Below the pieces are notes generated by a model. It searched no databases. It saw only the letters and a program-made list of their open reading frames with translations, and was not told the origin of the DNA. Below are positions 1 to 8,903 of a stretch of DNA of 64,000 bases, piece after piece. Made by a program: the position numbers and the translations under genes. This stretch comes from Cyanobacteria bacterium REEB459 (GTDB taxonomy: Bacteria; Cyanobacteriota; Cyanobacteriia; Phormidesmidales; Phormidesmidaceae): NCBI GenBank assembly GCA_018970085.1, contig JAGWXD010000002.1, positions 62,001 through 126,000 on the forward strand, in the 5' to 3' direction. How positions within the stretch are numbered: position 1 is the first letter of the stretch; the number at the start of each line of letters is the position of its first letter.

Positions 1-2274
1 AGCCCAGGGACACCGCAGACTCACAGAGCGGTGGCAGACCCTGGGTAGTTCGGTCAAGATTGGACCCAGCGATCGCCCCTGCACTGTCAACATCTCCAAC
101 AATTTGGCAATGCAGAACATAGCATCAAAGCCGGGATGGAGCTTGGGGAAGATAAATCCCATTTCGCCGCTGCCCCCCAACACCACGTTTGCATTAGTCT
201 GACAGGCTTCCATCAGGGCCGTAGGATTCGCCTTAGTGCGAATCACCTGACCGTCATGGCGGCGGGCGATGTCTTCAACCGCACCAGAGGTCTGCACCGG
301 CACTACAATGGTGCCGCGGGGATGGTATGTTAGCATCATATGAGCCATCAGGGCAGTCAGCGTATCACCCCGTATCGGTGAGCCCACCTCATCCACCAGA
401 ATCAACTGCTCCCCATTGGCCAGCACCTGGGCCCCAAAGGTGGCCTGCAGGGCTTGAACTACCTGACCCAACTGCACCAGCATGGTTTCCCGCTCTTGCC
501 TGGAGAGGGCCGCTTTACGTAAACTGGCATTGAGAACGACGGCATCGCAATTAAACTTACTGAGAATTTGAGGCAGCACCGCTCCCGATACGGCATAGAC
601 GTAGTCCACCACCAGCTTGGCCTGGCTATTAGCAACTAAGGTCAGGTTAAGATGCTGCTCAAAGGCGGCTGCATAGGTAGAAATGGCCTGGGAAATAGGG
701 GTCACCGTACCAATTTCATCGATCGCAGCCCGGCGTAAATCCTCCTTGAAGTAGGCCGCTTCAATTTTTTTCTCGCGGCCCTTAGATAGATCAATGCCAT
801 GCCCATCAAAGAACTCAATGAGCACATGGTCAGCCCGGTCGGGATGGAGCCGCACGTGAATGCCGCCCACCACATCCATGGCCAGAATTACACTGCGGGC
901 TACAGGAATAGCCGTTGACTCCAGGTTTTGGACGTGCACTCCCACCGACATCAGCCCGGCGATTAGCGATCGCGACACCATTCGAGAAATACTCCGTTGA
1001 TCTCGCGATACGGTCACCCGGGAGCCCGGTCTCAGGGTTGAGCCAAAGGCTGCCCCCAACTTCACTGCAAACTCTGGAGTAATGTCAATATTAGCCAGTC
1101 CAGCCACGCCCCGCTGACCAAACAAATGACGCTGGGCCATCGAGCCCCAGATCAAATTGATATTTAAAGTCGCCCCCGGTTCAATTTGCTTGCTGGGCCA
1201 AACCCTCACCCCAGGGCTAATGTGAGCCTCTTCTCCAACCGTAGAGAGAGAACCAATCACGACACCTTCTAGGACACTGGCCCGGCGGGCAATCTGCACA
1301 CCACGACCAACGGTACAGGCGCGCAGATGGGCTTCATCACCGATAGTAGCCCCACTCCAGATAATCGGGCGCTTCAGGTCGGCATCACTGCCGACGGTGA
1401 CATTGTCTCCAATAATGGTCCCAGCCTCCAGGATAGTTCGGGCTCCAACTCGACAATTTCGGCCAATTAACACCGGTGGGTGAATCTCGGCGGAAGGATC
1501 AATTTGACTATTCTCCCCGATCCACACCCCGGTTCTGACTTCTGGGTAGCCGTACTCCAGGCGAACCTGACGGTGAAGGGCGTCATACTGAGCCTGACGG
1601 TAGGCCTCTAAATGTCCCACATCGCACCAGTAACCCTCCGCTACGTAGCCGTAGACCGGTTCTGCCTGAGCCAGTAACCGGGGAAATAGGTGCTGGGAAA
1701 AATCAGACTCCTGGTTGTCCGGCAGGTACCGTAGCACCTCGGGCTCAAGAATGTAGGTGCCTGTATTCACCGTATCGGAAAAAACTTCACTGGCGGAGGG
1801 CTTTTCTAAAAATTGCCGTACCCGCCCCTCTGAGTCAATAATCACAACTCCAAAGTCAAGGGGATTAGGCACCCGGGTCAGTACCAGGGTTGCCTTGGCG
1901 GCCCTATGCTGATGAAACTGAATCGCCGCCTTCAGCTCAAAGTCTGTGACGCTATCGCCACTAATCACCAAAAATGAGCTATCCAGGAGATCGGCAATAT
2001 TTTTAACGCAACCGGCAGTGCCTAGGGGTTGATCTTGCTCAACCACGTAGGTAATCTGAACGCCAAAGTCCTGACCATCTTGAAAATAATCCCTCAAGGT
2101 ATCCGGCAGATAGTGGAGGGTAATAATAATTTCCGTAATACCATTGCGTTTCAACAACCGGATAATATGCTCGGCAATAGGACGATTTAGAATCGGAACC
2201 ATAGGTTTAGGCAAGTCACAGGTGAGGGGCCTGAGTCGAGTGCCTGAACCACCAGCCATGAGCACTGCACGCAT
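1..2274 (-). CDS. Mannose-1-phosphate guanylyltransferase / phosphomannomutase-like fusion (3' end outside window)
   Basis: The ATG lies at 2272-2274 and the frame stays open to base 1, giving 758 residues with the C-terminus cut off. The N-terminus reads MRAVLMAGGSGTRLRPLT, the nucleotide-binding loop of sugar-nucleotide pyrophosphorylases, followed by a GTAGCVKN motif. Next come left-handed beta-helix hexapeptides (IGRNCRVG, IGDNVTVG), then a phosphohexomutase-like half (SRDQRSISRM, then DVVGGIHVRLHP). This order is typical of the roughly 840-residue fused NDP-sugar pyrophosphorylase of cyanobacteria. It probably supplies GDP-mannose or a related activated sugar for envelope polysaccharide. 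The mutase half lacks an obvious TASHNP serine loop in the visible part, so mutase activity is uncertain. It is transcribed away from the small gene at 2348. Confidence 0.9.
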   Translation of the reverse strand, partial: MRAVLMAGGSGTRLRPLTCDLPKPMVPILNRPIAEHIIRLLKRNGITEIIITLHYLPDTLRDYFQDGQDFGVQITYVVEQDQPLGTAGCVKNIADLLDSSFLVISGDSVTDFELKAAIQFHQHRAAKATLVLTRVPNPLDFGVVIIDSEGRVRQFLEKPSASEVFSDTVNTGTYILEPEVLRYLPDNQESDFSQHLFPRLLAQAEPVYGYVAEGYWCDVGHLEAYRQAQYDALHRQVRLEYGYPEVRTGVWIGENSQIDPSAEIHPPVLIGRNCRVGARTILEAGTIIGDNVTVGSDADLKRPIIWSGATIGDEAHLRACTVGRGVQIARRASVLEGVVIGSLSTVGEEAHISPGVRVWPSKQIEPGATLNINLIWGSMAQRHLFGQRGVAGLANIDITPEFAVKLGAAFGSTLRPGSRVTVSRDQRSISRMVSRSLIAGLMSVGVHVQNLESTAIPVARSVILAMDVVGGIHVRLHPDRADHVLIEFFDGHGIDLSKGREKKIEAAYFKEDLRRAAIDEIGTVTPISQAISTYAAAFEQHLNLTLVANSQAKLVVDYVYAVSGAVLPQILSKFNCDAVVLNASLRKAALSRQERETMLVQLGQVVQALQATFGAQVLANGEQLILVDEVGSPIRGDTLTALMAHMMLTYHPRGTIVVPVQTSGAVEDIARRHDGQVIRTKANPTALMEACQTNANVVLGGSGEMGFIFPKLHPGFDAMFCIAKLLEMLTVQGRSLGPILTELPRVCHRSVSLRCPWA

Positions 2275-2347
2275 AGGGTTTCCTGAGCAAAGCAAGGCGA
2301 CCTTGCTATTGTAGAAGATAGATAACCCCTGGTGATAGGAGGAGACT

Positions 2348-2530
2348 ATGGGTACCCTGATGGCCCTGATCGTGATGGTGGTGTACGGTGGCGGTGCCTG
2401 GAAGTTCTGGACTGGCTTTGATCGCACCAACTTTACCCAGGGTAGGCTGCCCCTTACCCTGTTGTGGCCTATGTTTCTGGCCTTTAACAAAGCCTATCGA
2501 GAAAACTTTAGCCGGGCTTTAAAGGGATGA
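2348..2530 (+). CDS. Small conserved-type membrane protein, 60 aa
   Basis: This short frame starts at an ATG preceded by a strong ribosome binding site (GGAGGAG, 5-11 bases upstream). It has one hydrophobic stretch at about residues 4-24, then a polar part and a second weakly hydrophobic patch (LLWPMFLAF, 38-46). Its stop overlaps the start of the next gene in an ATGA arrangement, so the two are almost certainly co-translated. No family function is recognised. It resembles the small single-pass proteins found in many cyanobacteria, and the coupling suggests it works with or near the adjacent methyltransferase. Confidence 0.7.
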   Translation: MGTLMALIVMVVYGGGAWKFWTGFDRTNFTQGRLPLTLLWPMFLAFNKAYRENFSRALKG

Positions 2531-3225
2531 ATCTACCGACCGTCGATCCATCCCCCTGGGCAGGTCAGCTGCAGGCGGTAACCCAACGCTACGATCGCGA
2601 GTTTTCTGGTGAGGCCGTTCACCTCCCCCCCGAAGTAGAAGAAATGCCCATCTTTCAAGAGTGGGTCAGTGGTCGCCTCACGCCTCGCATAGCATCGCCA
2701 TTCTGGGAAGCGGTTAAACCCCAGCGTCGCCACCAATGCCTGGATATTGGCTGTGGTGTTAGCTTTTTAATTTACCCCTGGCGCGATTGGGATGCCTGTT
2801 TCCATGGTCATGAGATCAGTTCGGTAGCCTGCCGAGCGCTGACCGCCAGGGGGCCCCAATTAAATTCCAAGTTATTTAAGGGTATGCGGCAAGCTGCGGC
2901 CCATCGCCTTGACTATGAGGCCCAATCCTTTGACCTGGTGATCGCCACCGGAGTCAGTTGCTATTACCCAATTGACTACTGGGATGGAGTGTTGTCCCAG
3001 GTGAAACAAGTCCTGAAACCAGAGGGTTGGTTTATCTTTGACGCCCTTAATCCCGAGGCCCCCCTGGCGGAAAGTTGGGCTATTTTAGAAACCTATCTGG
3101 GGGCTGAAGTCTTCCTCACCGACCTGGCCCAATGGCCGGCTGTGGTTAAAGGCAACGACGCACGGGTAGTCTCCCACCGGGACTACGACCTATTTCGTCT
3201 ATTTAAAGTGAGCTGGAATGGATAG
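2527..3225 (+). CDS. Class I SAM-dependent methyltransferase, 232 aa
   Basis: The sequence carries the standard Rossmann methyltransferase signatures: motif I CLDIGCGVSF at residues 71-80, an acidic residue ending strand 2 (HGHEIS, E96), motif II FDLVIATG at 135-142 and a VLKPEGWFIFD segment at 162-172. These identify an S-adenosylmethionine-dependent enzyme of the cyanobacterial soluble type. The substrate cannot be read from the sequence. The start overlaps the stop of the 60-aa membrane protein by four bases, so the two form a coupled pair. A spacer of about 110 bases separates it from the aminopeptidase downstream. Confidence 0.8.
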   Translation: MNLPTVDPSPWAGQLQAVTQRYDREFSGEAVHLPPEVEEMPIFQEWVSGRLTPRIASPFWEAVKPQRRHQCLDIGCGVSFLIYPWRDWDACFHGHEISSVACRALTARGPQLNSKLFKGMRQAAAHRLDYEAQSFDLVIATGVSCYYPIDYWDGVLSQVKQVLKPEGWFIFDALNPEAPLAESWAILETYLGAEVFLTDLAQWPAVVKGNDARVVSHRDYDLFRLFKVSWNG

Positions 3226-3333
3226 GTTGGGGGTGCCGGTGCCTGGTCCTATGGCTCAGGTTAAAACGATGATTCAGTTCCTCAGGTTTAGCTAAACTGA
3301 TGGGATTAATCACACCTTAAGGATGTAGTCCCT

Positions 3334-4686
3334 GTGAGTTCCATTCCCATCTACCTGATCACGCCAGCGGATCTGGCCCAGCACCACGCCGATAGCCAGG
3401 CCTGGGCCGCGGCTACTGGATTTAAAGCCGAGGCCAATACGGTCTGTCTGGTGCCAGGGGCAGGGGGACAACTGGCTAAGGTGCTGGTGGGCCAGCCAGG
3501 AGCGATCGACACCTGGACCCTGGGAGCCTTACCCCATAGTTTACCGACCCAGGCCTATCACCTGGCCCAACCCTGGGACCGAGAGTTGGCGACTAAGCTC
3601 TGGCTGGGGTGGCAACTGGGAACATACCGCTTTTCGGTTTATAGACGAGATCCAAGGCCTGCTGTGGCTCAACTACTACCGCCTGCCGCCGCTGACCAGG
3701 CCTACGTTAATCAGACCGTCACGGCGACCACCCTGGTGCGCGATCTGATCAACCGCCCAGCGGGGGATATGGGGCCAGAGCACTTAGAAGCGATCGCCCA
3801 GCAACTGGCAGATACCCATGAAGCCAATCTGGCTGTCATTCGAGGGGAGGATCTAATCATCCAGAATTACCCCCTCATCCACGGAGTAGGACGAGCCAGT
3901 CACCAACTTCCCCGGCTGCTAGATCTGGGGTGGGGCGATCCGGACGCACCCCGCGTAACCCTGGTGGGTAAGGGAGTTTGCTTTGATACCGGCGGCCTTG
4001 ATATCAAGCCCAGTAGCGGCATGAAACTGATGAAGAAGGACATGGGGGGCGCTGCCAATGTGCTGGGGCTGGCCACTATGGTGATGGGCTTACGGTTACC
4101 CCTGCGGCTACGGGTCCTGATTCCAGCAGTAGAAAACAGTATCGCCGGCAACGCCATCCACCCTCTAGATGTCTTACCTTCGCGGCGAGGACTGACGGTG
4201 GAAATAGGCAATACCGATGCAGAGGGACGGTTGGTCCTGGCCGATGCGCTGTGGGAAGCCGGGGCCGACAACCCGGCCCTGTTGGTGGATTTTGCCACCC
4301 TCACCGGAGCTGCCCGAATTGCCCTTGGCACAGAGCTACCTGCCTGTTTTTGTAACCATAGTGAAACCCTGCAAAGGTTATTAGCCTGTGGCCTTCAGGT
4401 AGACGATCCGCTCTGGTCTCTGCCCCTGCATCAGCCCTATCGGCCCATGCTAGACAGCAAGGTGGCCGATCTCTCTAATATTTCCGATAGCAGCTATGGC
4501 GGTTCTATTACCGCTGCCCTCTTTCTCCAGGAGTTTGTTCGACCCACCATTCCCTGGGTACACATTGACCTGATGGCCTGGAATATCCGTAATCTCCCTG
4601 GTCGGCCCGAAGGTGGAGAAGCGATGGGCATGCGGGCGGTATTTGAACTGATCCGCCAGTGGCTAGCCAGCCTGGCCACCCCCTAA
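3334..4686 (+). CDS. M17 leucyl aminopeptidase family metallopeptidase
   Basis: A 450-residue cytosolic peptidase that removes N-terminal residues using two metal ions. The M17 metal and catalytic residues are all in place: K213 and D218 (GKGVCFDTGG), D236 (KKDMGGAAN), and D295, E297 and R299 in the NTDAEGR signature. The N-terminal third is divergent from the usual PepA of about 490 residues, so it belongs to the shorter leucyl-aminopeptidase-like branch and may be a second M17 enzyme in this genome. The start is GTG at 3334, the only sensible start upstream of the conserved region. A perfect 12-base palindrome, GTTTAGCTAAAC, lies at 3286-3297 in its leader. The likely role is peptide turnover. 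Confidence 0.88.
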   Translation: MSSIPIYLITPADLAQHHADSQAWAAATGFKAEANTVCLVPGAGGQLAKVLVGQPGAIDTWTLGALPHSLPTQAYHLAQPWDRELATKLWLGWQLGTYRFSVYRRDPRPAVAQLLPPAAADQAYVNQTVTATTLVRDLINRPAGDMGPEHLEAIAQQLADTHEANLAVIRGEDLIIQNYPLIHGVGRASHQLPRLLDLGWGDPDAPRVTLVGKGVCFDTGGLDIKPSSGMKLMKKDMGGAANVLGLATMVMGLRLPLRLRVLIPAVENSIAGNAIHPLDVLPSRRGLTVEIGNTDAEGRLVLADALWEAGADNPALLVDFATLTGAARIALGTELPACFCNHSETLQRLLACGLQVDDPLWSLPLHQPYRPMLDSKVADLSNISDSSYGGSITAALFLQEFVRPTIPWVHIDLMAWNIRNLPGRPEGGEAMGMRAVFELIRQWLASLATP

Positions 4687-4865
4687 GGAAACCTGAGCTA
4701 TCCTGGGGCAGGTGTAGCCCTAGCCGATATCCCCCTGGTGGTGCAGGCCTCTAGCTGCAGCAACCTGGCCGTTTCTAGATTTTCGCCGCGATTGTCATCG
4801 AGGATCTAGGCAGAATCGCCACTCCCCCGTAGACTGAAGCTAGGCTTAGGCAGGAATAGGGGCAT

Positions 4866-6314
4866 ATGGATATTCTTTTTGTGGCGGCGGAAGCAGCACC
4901 CCTGGCCAAGGTGGGCGGTATGGGGGATGTGGTGGGCTCCCTGCCCAAGGTGCTGCGCCGGATGGGGCACGATGTCCGAATTTTAATCCCCTACTATGGG
5001 TTTCTCTCCGATAAAGTCACCATACCGGCTGAGCCGGTATGGCAGGGCAATGCCATGTTTAACGACTTTGCCATTTACCAAACGATGTTGCCGGGGTCTG
5101 ATGTTCCCCTTTATCTGTTTGGGCATCCTGCCTTTGATCCCCGCCGGGTCTACGCTGGCGAAGATGAGTTCTGGCGGTTTACATTCTTTGCCAATGGGGC
5201 AGCGGAGTTTGCCTGGAATTATTGGAAACCCCAGATTATTCACTGCCATGACTGGCACACTGGCATGATTCCGGTTTGGATGCACCAATCTCCTGAAATC
5301 AGTACGGTGTTTACCATTCATAATCTGGCTTATCAGGGGCCCTGGCGCTGGCAGTTAGAGCAGATCACCTGGTGTCCCTGGTATATGCAGGGCCATAACA
5401 CCATGGCAGCGGCGGTTCAGTTTGCAGATCGGGTCAATACCGTTTCTCCGACCTATGCCCGTCAGATCCAGACCGCTGACTACGGTGAAGACCTGGAGGG
5501 TCTTCTATCCTTTGTTAGCGGTAAGCTCAGCGGTATTCTCAATGGCATTGACCAGGAGGTCTTTAACCCCGGGGTCGATAAATATATTGTCAAGCCCTTC
5601 ACTGCCGACAGCTTGGAAAATCGTCGCGCTAATAAGGTGGCCATCCAAGAGGAATTGGGACTAGAGGTGAACTCTAAGGTCTTTTTAGTGGGTTTGGTGG
5701 GGCGACTGGTGGAGCAGAAGGGGCTGGATTTAATTCTGCAAATCCTCGATCGCTTTCTTGCCTACACCGATGCCCAGTTTATTTTGCTGGGTACCGGCGA
5801 TCGCTACTACGAAACCCAACTATGGCAGATGGCATCTCGCTATCGCGGCCGCATGGCTACCTACCTACTCTATAGCGAGGGGTTAGGTCGGCGGATTTAC
5901 GCTGGCGCCGATGCCTTTCTGATGCCGTCTCGATTTGAGCCCTGTGGGATTAGCCAACTGATTGCCATGCGCTATGGCTGTATCCCCATTGTGCGCCGTA
6001 CTGGCGGCCTGGTGGATACGGTTCAGCATCACGACCCAGAGTTGCAGACAGGCACCGGCTATTGCTTTGACCGCTACGAGCCCTTAGACCTGTTTACCTG
6101 CTTGATCCGAGCCTGGGAAGGATACCACTATAAAGATGCCTGGCTAGGGTTGCAGCAGCGGGCTATGGCCCAGGACTTTAGCTGGGCTAAGTCGGCGGTG
6201 GAATATGTCAAGCTCTACAGTGACATGCTGGGGATCAACTACCGCGATCAACTGGGGCCCCTACAGGTGCCTGGGGCTCTGAGCGATCGCCTGGAACCCC
6301 TGACCCAGGGCTAG
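4866..6314 (+). CDS. glgA: Glycogen synthase (ADP-glucose)
   Basis: A GT5-family glucosyltransferase, 482 aa, that extends alpha-1,4-glucan chains from ADP-glucose. The diagnostic [14 protein letters not shown] motif begins at K15, the residue that contacts ADP-glucose. Other hallmarks are HCHDWHTG near residue 118, the [13 protein letters not shown] donor-site motif, and the C-terminal block [17 protein letters not shown] followed by [10 protein letters not shown]. The full length matches bacterial GlgA. The ATG follows AGGAATAGGGGC. The stop codon lies inside an inverted repeat (6301-6328) that probably ends the transcript. malQ at 53.5 kb is another glycogen-metabolism gene in the window, but it is not linked. 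Confidence 0.96.
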   Translation: MDILFVAAEAAPLAKVGGMGDVVGSLPKVLRRMGHDVRILIPYYGFLSDKVTIPAEPVWQGNAMFNDFAIYQTMLPGSDVPLYLFGHPAFDPRRVYAGEDEFWRFTFFANGAAEFAWNYWKPQIIHCHDWHTGMIPVWMHQSPEISTVFTIHNLAYQGPWRWQLEQITWCPWYMQGHNTMAAAVQFADRVNTVSPTYARQIQTADYGEDLEGLLSFVSGKLSGILNGIDQEVFNPGVDKYIVKPFTADSLENRRANKVAIQEELGLEVNSKVFLVGLVGRLVEQKGLDLILQILDRFLAYTDAQFILLGTGDRYYETQLWQMASRYRGRMATYLLYSEGLGRRIYAGADAFLMPSRFEPCGISQLIAMRYGCIPIVRRTGGLVDTVQHHDPELQTGTGYCFDRYEPLDLFTCLIRAWEGYHYKDAWLGLQQRAMAQDFSWAKSAVEYVKLYSDMLGINYRDQLGPLQVPGALSDRLEPLTQG

Positions 6315-6328
6315 AAAAGCCTGGGTCA
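6301..6328 (+). terminator. Hairpin at the end of glgA
   Basis: Inverted repeat TGACCCAGG ... CCTGGGTCA with a short loop, including the glgA stop codon. There is no following T-run, so it may act as a stabilising 3' hairpin rather than a classical intrinsic terminator. Confidence 0.45.
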
Positions 6329-6418
6329 ACCGGCTAATCAGGCTGGTTTTGGCCTACCCTGGGGCCTCCTCAGCCCGTCCCTATCGGTGTACCGCTGCCT
6401 ACCCCTGTTTTCTCTGCC

Positions 6419-7135
6419 ATGGCTCGCTATTTGCAAACTCGTTGGTGCTACCGATGCGTTGGTTTGGCCAGCCTGGTCAGTCTCGTCAGTCTGATGGCGG
6501 GCTGTAGCCTCTGGGCACCGGATCCAGGGTCGGTCCCTTTCCTGCCCCTACCAGAGACCTCGGCCCCGCCGCCGCCGCCGCCTGGCTCCTTTCTGGGTCA
6601 ACTTTCCCCAGAACACACCCATCAACTAACCAGCTTGGGAATTGCCGTGGTCGTGCCTGGGGTGGTTTCCCCTGATTTTCAAGTGATTGACGTGCGGGTC
6701 GACCACCGCGATCAGGACCAGGGTTACGCGGTGATATACCGCAACCCACAGCGACACTGCTTTGGGGTAGAATTTGCCCGGGGCGAGGTTACCGATCCTC
6801 CGCCTACCCAAGCAGTTGTGCCAATTCGCCCGCCTCTATTTGAGGGCCAACCCTATGATCTGCACTACGGTAGGTTTAAAAATCTCCAACTCCAGCCCCG
6901 CTCAGCTGAGTCTAACCTCTACAGCGATTGGCTGAGGGGGGCTTCAGGGGCCTATCGGTTGGTGGGGGCGGCCTATATCAGAGAGCGGTTTCCGGCCCTG
7001 GGTGACTGTCAGGACGTGGCTCTCCAGACAGCGGTTAAATTGGTAGAATCCTTTACCTTGCTGAGCGCCGCCCCCCAGGGAGATGGGGTCAAGTCAACGC
7101 CCTCAGCAGGCGATCGCGGATTTCCAGGGCCGTAG
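6419..7135 (+). CDS. Putative lipoprotein, 238 aa, function unknown
   Basis: The N-terminus has basic residues, a hydrophobic core (VGLASLVSLVSLM) and a lipobox-like MAGC ending at C29, so the protein is predicted to be lipid-anchored in the periplasm. A run of six prolines near residue 50 forms a flexible linker. The remaining part is a mixed alpha/beta sequence with two cysteines (HCFGVEF and GDCQDV) that could form a disulfide. No family is recognised. The 3' end overlaps the converging FAD oxidase gene by 47 bases (7089-7135), so the last 15 codons are antisense to that gene. Confidence 0.65.
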   Translation: MARYLQTRWCYRCVGLASLVSLVSLMAGCSLWAPDPGSVPFLPLPETSAPPPPPPGSFLGQLSPEHTHQLTSLGIAVVVPGVVSPDFQVIDVRVDHRDQDQGYAVIYRNPQRHCFGVEFARGEVTDPPPTQAVVPIRPPLFEGQPYDLHYGRFKNLQLQPRSAESNLYSDWLRGASGAYRLVGAAYIRERFPALGDCQDVALQTAVKLVESFTLLSAAPQGDGVKSTPSAGDRGFPGP

Positions 7136-8210
7136 CCGGAGCTAACAATACCCCATTACGGTAGTGGCCGGTAGCCAGCCAGATATTGGTAAATCCTGCC
7201 AAGGGTTGAATCACTGGGGCCGCCTGATGTTGGGGCCGGGGCCGGAGGCCAAACCAGCGATCGCTGATCTGAGCTGCCCCCAACCCTGGACAGTAGGCAA
7301 TCACCCCGGCAATCACCTGATCTAGCTGTTCCGCCTGGGGCAGCAGAGCAACCGGGTTGGCAAGGTCAGCCGTGGGGGGAAACTCAACGCTCGCCCCAAC
7401 CCAGTAGGAACCCTGACCCAGGGGCACCAAATGCCGATCATGAGCGTTGATAACGGGTTGAAAATCAGGCTGGCCCAGAGACTGAGGCAGCTCCAGGCGA
7501 GCTCCCTGGCCCAATACCGGGCCCAGGGCCAGGGGGGCTTGCAGGTGCTGGGTGAGGGGTAGGCTGCCCAAACCCGCCGCCAATACCACGCCATCGGCAG
7601 GGTAGCGGTGCCCACAACTGAGAACGGCGGTACAGCCCTGGCCAGCCTCCCCAGCAACGGTCTCAAACCCCTGCACTGATTCGCCCCAGACAACCTGGGC
7701 TCCCTGGCGGCAAGCCCCAGCCACCAGGGCCTGGGTTAATTGCTGGGGATTGACCTGAAAATCCTGGGGTGAGTAGATCGCCGCTAAGGCATCTCCTGGA
7801 TCCAGGTGGGGGCAATAATCGCGTAGTTGGGCAGGGGACCAGATATCTAGCCGGTATCCCTGGCGCTGACGGTGCTGTTGCAGCGATCGCCAACGCTCCA
7901 GGCGATCAGCCTCAAAGCAGAGGTTGACAATGCCCTGGGGGTTACGCTGAATGCTCTGGCCAGTCAGAGACTCTAATTCGGGTAATAGCTCTTGATAGCG
8001 TTCCAGGCTTTGCTGCCGCAACTGCCAATGACGACCCCGCACTCGCTGGCTACTGACCGCCATAGCAATCCCCAGAGCCGCAGCGGTAGACCCACTGCCA
8101 GGGGTGTGCCGATCCAGCAGCAGCACCTCAAAGCCTGGGCAGCGACTGACCTCGTAGGCAATGGCAGCACCCACCACACCACAGCCAACGATGACAATGC
8201 GCTGCACCAT
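7089..8210 (-). CDS. FAD-dependent amino acid oxidase, ThiO/DAO-like
   Basis: A 373-residue D-amino-acid-oxidase-fold flavoprotein. The dinucleotide-binding motif IVIVGCGVVGAAIAYE starts at residue 5, followed by an acidic strand end (LLLDRH). The C-terminal FAD-contact block reads RWFGLRPRPQHQAAPVIQPL, then WLATGHYRNGVLLAPATA. This pattern fits glycine oxidase (ThiO), which makes dehydroglycine for thiamine, or a related amino-acid oxidase. Many cyanobacteria have ThiO fused to ThiG; no ThiG domain is present here. The start lies 10 bases after the psbQ stop on the same strand, so read-through from psbQ is likely. The substrate is not settled. Confidence 0.75.
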   Translation of the reverse strand: MVQRIVIVGCGVVGAAIAYEVSRCPGFEVLLLDRHTPGSGSTAAALGIAMAVSSQRVRGRHWQLRQQSLERYQELLPELESLTGQSIQRNPQGIVNLCFEADRLERWRSLQQHRQRQGYRLDIWSPAQLRDYCPHLDPGDALAAIYSPQDFQVNPQQLTQALVAGACRQGAQVVWGESVQGFETVAGEAGQGCTAVLSCGHRYPADGVVLAAGLGSLPLTQHLQAPLALGPVLGQGARLELPQSLGQPDFQPVINAHDRHLVPLGQGSYWVGASVEFPPTADLANPVALLPQAEQLDQVIAGVIAYCPGLGAAQISDRWFGLRPRPQHQAAPVIQPLAGFTNIWLATGHYRNGVLLAPATALEIRDRLLRALT

Positions 8211-8220
8211 GGTCTGCCCC

Positions 8221-8664
8221 CTAGGCAGTGGGAATCAGACTCAAAAAGCTATCAAAATCATCCAGGGCATTACGGTACTCCTGGCCAGCCAGCACCTGTT
8301 GACCATTGGTAGCGGCCTCATCGAGGCGCTCTAGATGACTGTAGATTTCCTTAGCCAGGGCTTCTGCCTGGGGTTGATCTCGTACCAGTAAACTTGCCGC
8401 CAGCCGATTGACCCGGGCTCGTAGTTCACCCATAGGCCCGTGAATAAAGCTCTGGACATTGACCCAGTCTTGTTTTTGAATGTACCCCTGCAGCTCTGGA
8501 AAGCGATCTCGCAGGCTCTCCACTCCGCCCCGGTACAACTCTACCCGTTGCAAGATTTCAGGGGTATAGGTGGGCGGTGCCTTCACGGTTGGACCACCGC
8601 AGGCTATTAGGCAGGTGGCTAGCACCGCCACTACTATGGCCAATAGAGGTCTGAAGCGTCCCAT
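8221..8664 (-). CDS. psbQ: Photosystem II protein PsbQ (CyanoQ)
   Basis: A 147-residue lipoprotein of the lumenal side of photosystem II that stabilises the oxygen-evolving complex. A signal peptide ends at a lipobox LIAC (C22). The mature part is a four-helix protein with the CyanoQ pattern: YTPEILQRVELYRGGVE, RFPELQGYIQKQDW, FIHGPMGELR, and a closing NALDDFDSFLSLIP. The length matches the family. A clear intrinsic terminator for the upstream folP transcript sits at 8717-8741, so psbQ probably has its own promoter in the roughly 50 bases between that hairpin and the start. The FAD oxidase gene follows 10 bases downstream. Confidence 0.92.
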   Translation of the reverse strand: MGRFRPLLAIVVAVLATCLIACGGPTVKAPPTYTPEILQRVELYRGGVESLRDRFPELQGYIQKQDWVNVQSFIHGPMGELRARVNRLAASLLVRDQPQAEALAKEIYSHLERLDEAATNGQQVLAGQEYRNALDDFDSFLSLIPTA

Positions 8665-8716
8665 GATTTCCCTTCCTAAAACTATCGATTTTTATCACCT
8701 GGCTGGCTGGGTCTAC

Positions 8717-8741
8717 TAAAAAATGACCGCTGCTAGCGGTC
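8717..8741 (-). terminator. Intrinsic terminator of folP
   Basis: On the minus strand: GACCGCT-AGC-AGCGGTC (7-bp perfect stem at 8725-8741) followed directly by ATTTTTTAG. It lies downstream of folP and upstream of psbQ, so it separates the two transcription units. Confidence 0.8.
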
Positions 8742-8814
8742 CAGATCAGCCCAGAGACCTAACCCCCAAGGCGGACCCCAGCCCAACCTAGCCGACCCTA
8801 GCCTATTCTACGCC

Positions 8815-8869
8815 GGCTGGGGCAGGTTCGGGCAGGGTTTGTGCAGGGGACCCGGGGCTCGCCCCAGCC
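8815..8869. repeat. Long-loop inverted repeat downstream of folP
   Basis: Perfect 9-base arms GGCTGGGGC (8815-8823) and GCCCCAGCC (8861-8869) enclose a GC-rich loop. It lies between the folP stop and the T-rich terminator at 8717, so it may add structure to the folP 3' end. Confidence 0.4.
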
Positions 8870-8903
8870 AGCGGTGACCGGAGGATCAGGGATACTAGGC
8901 CTG

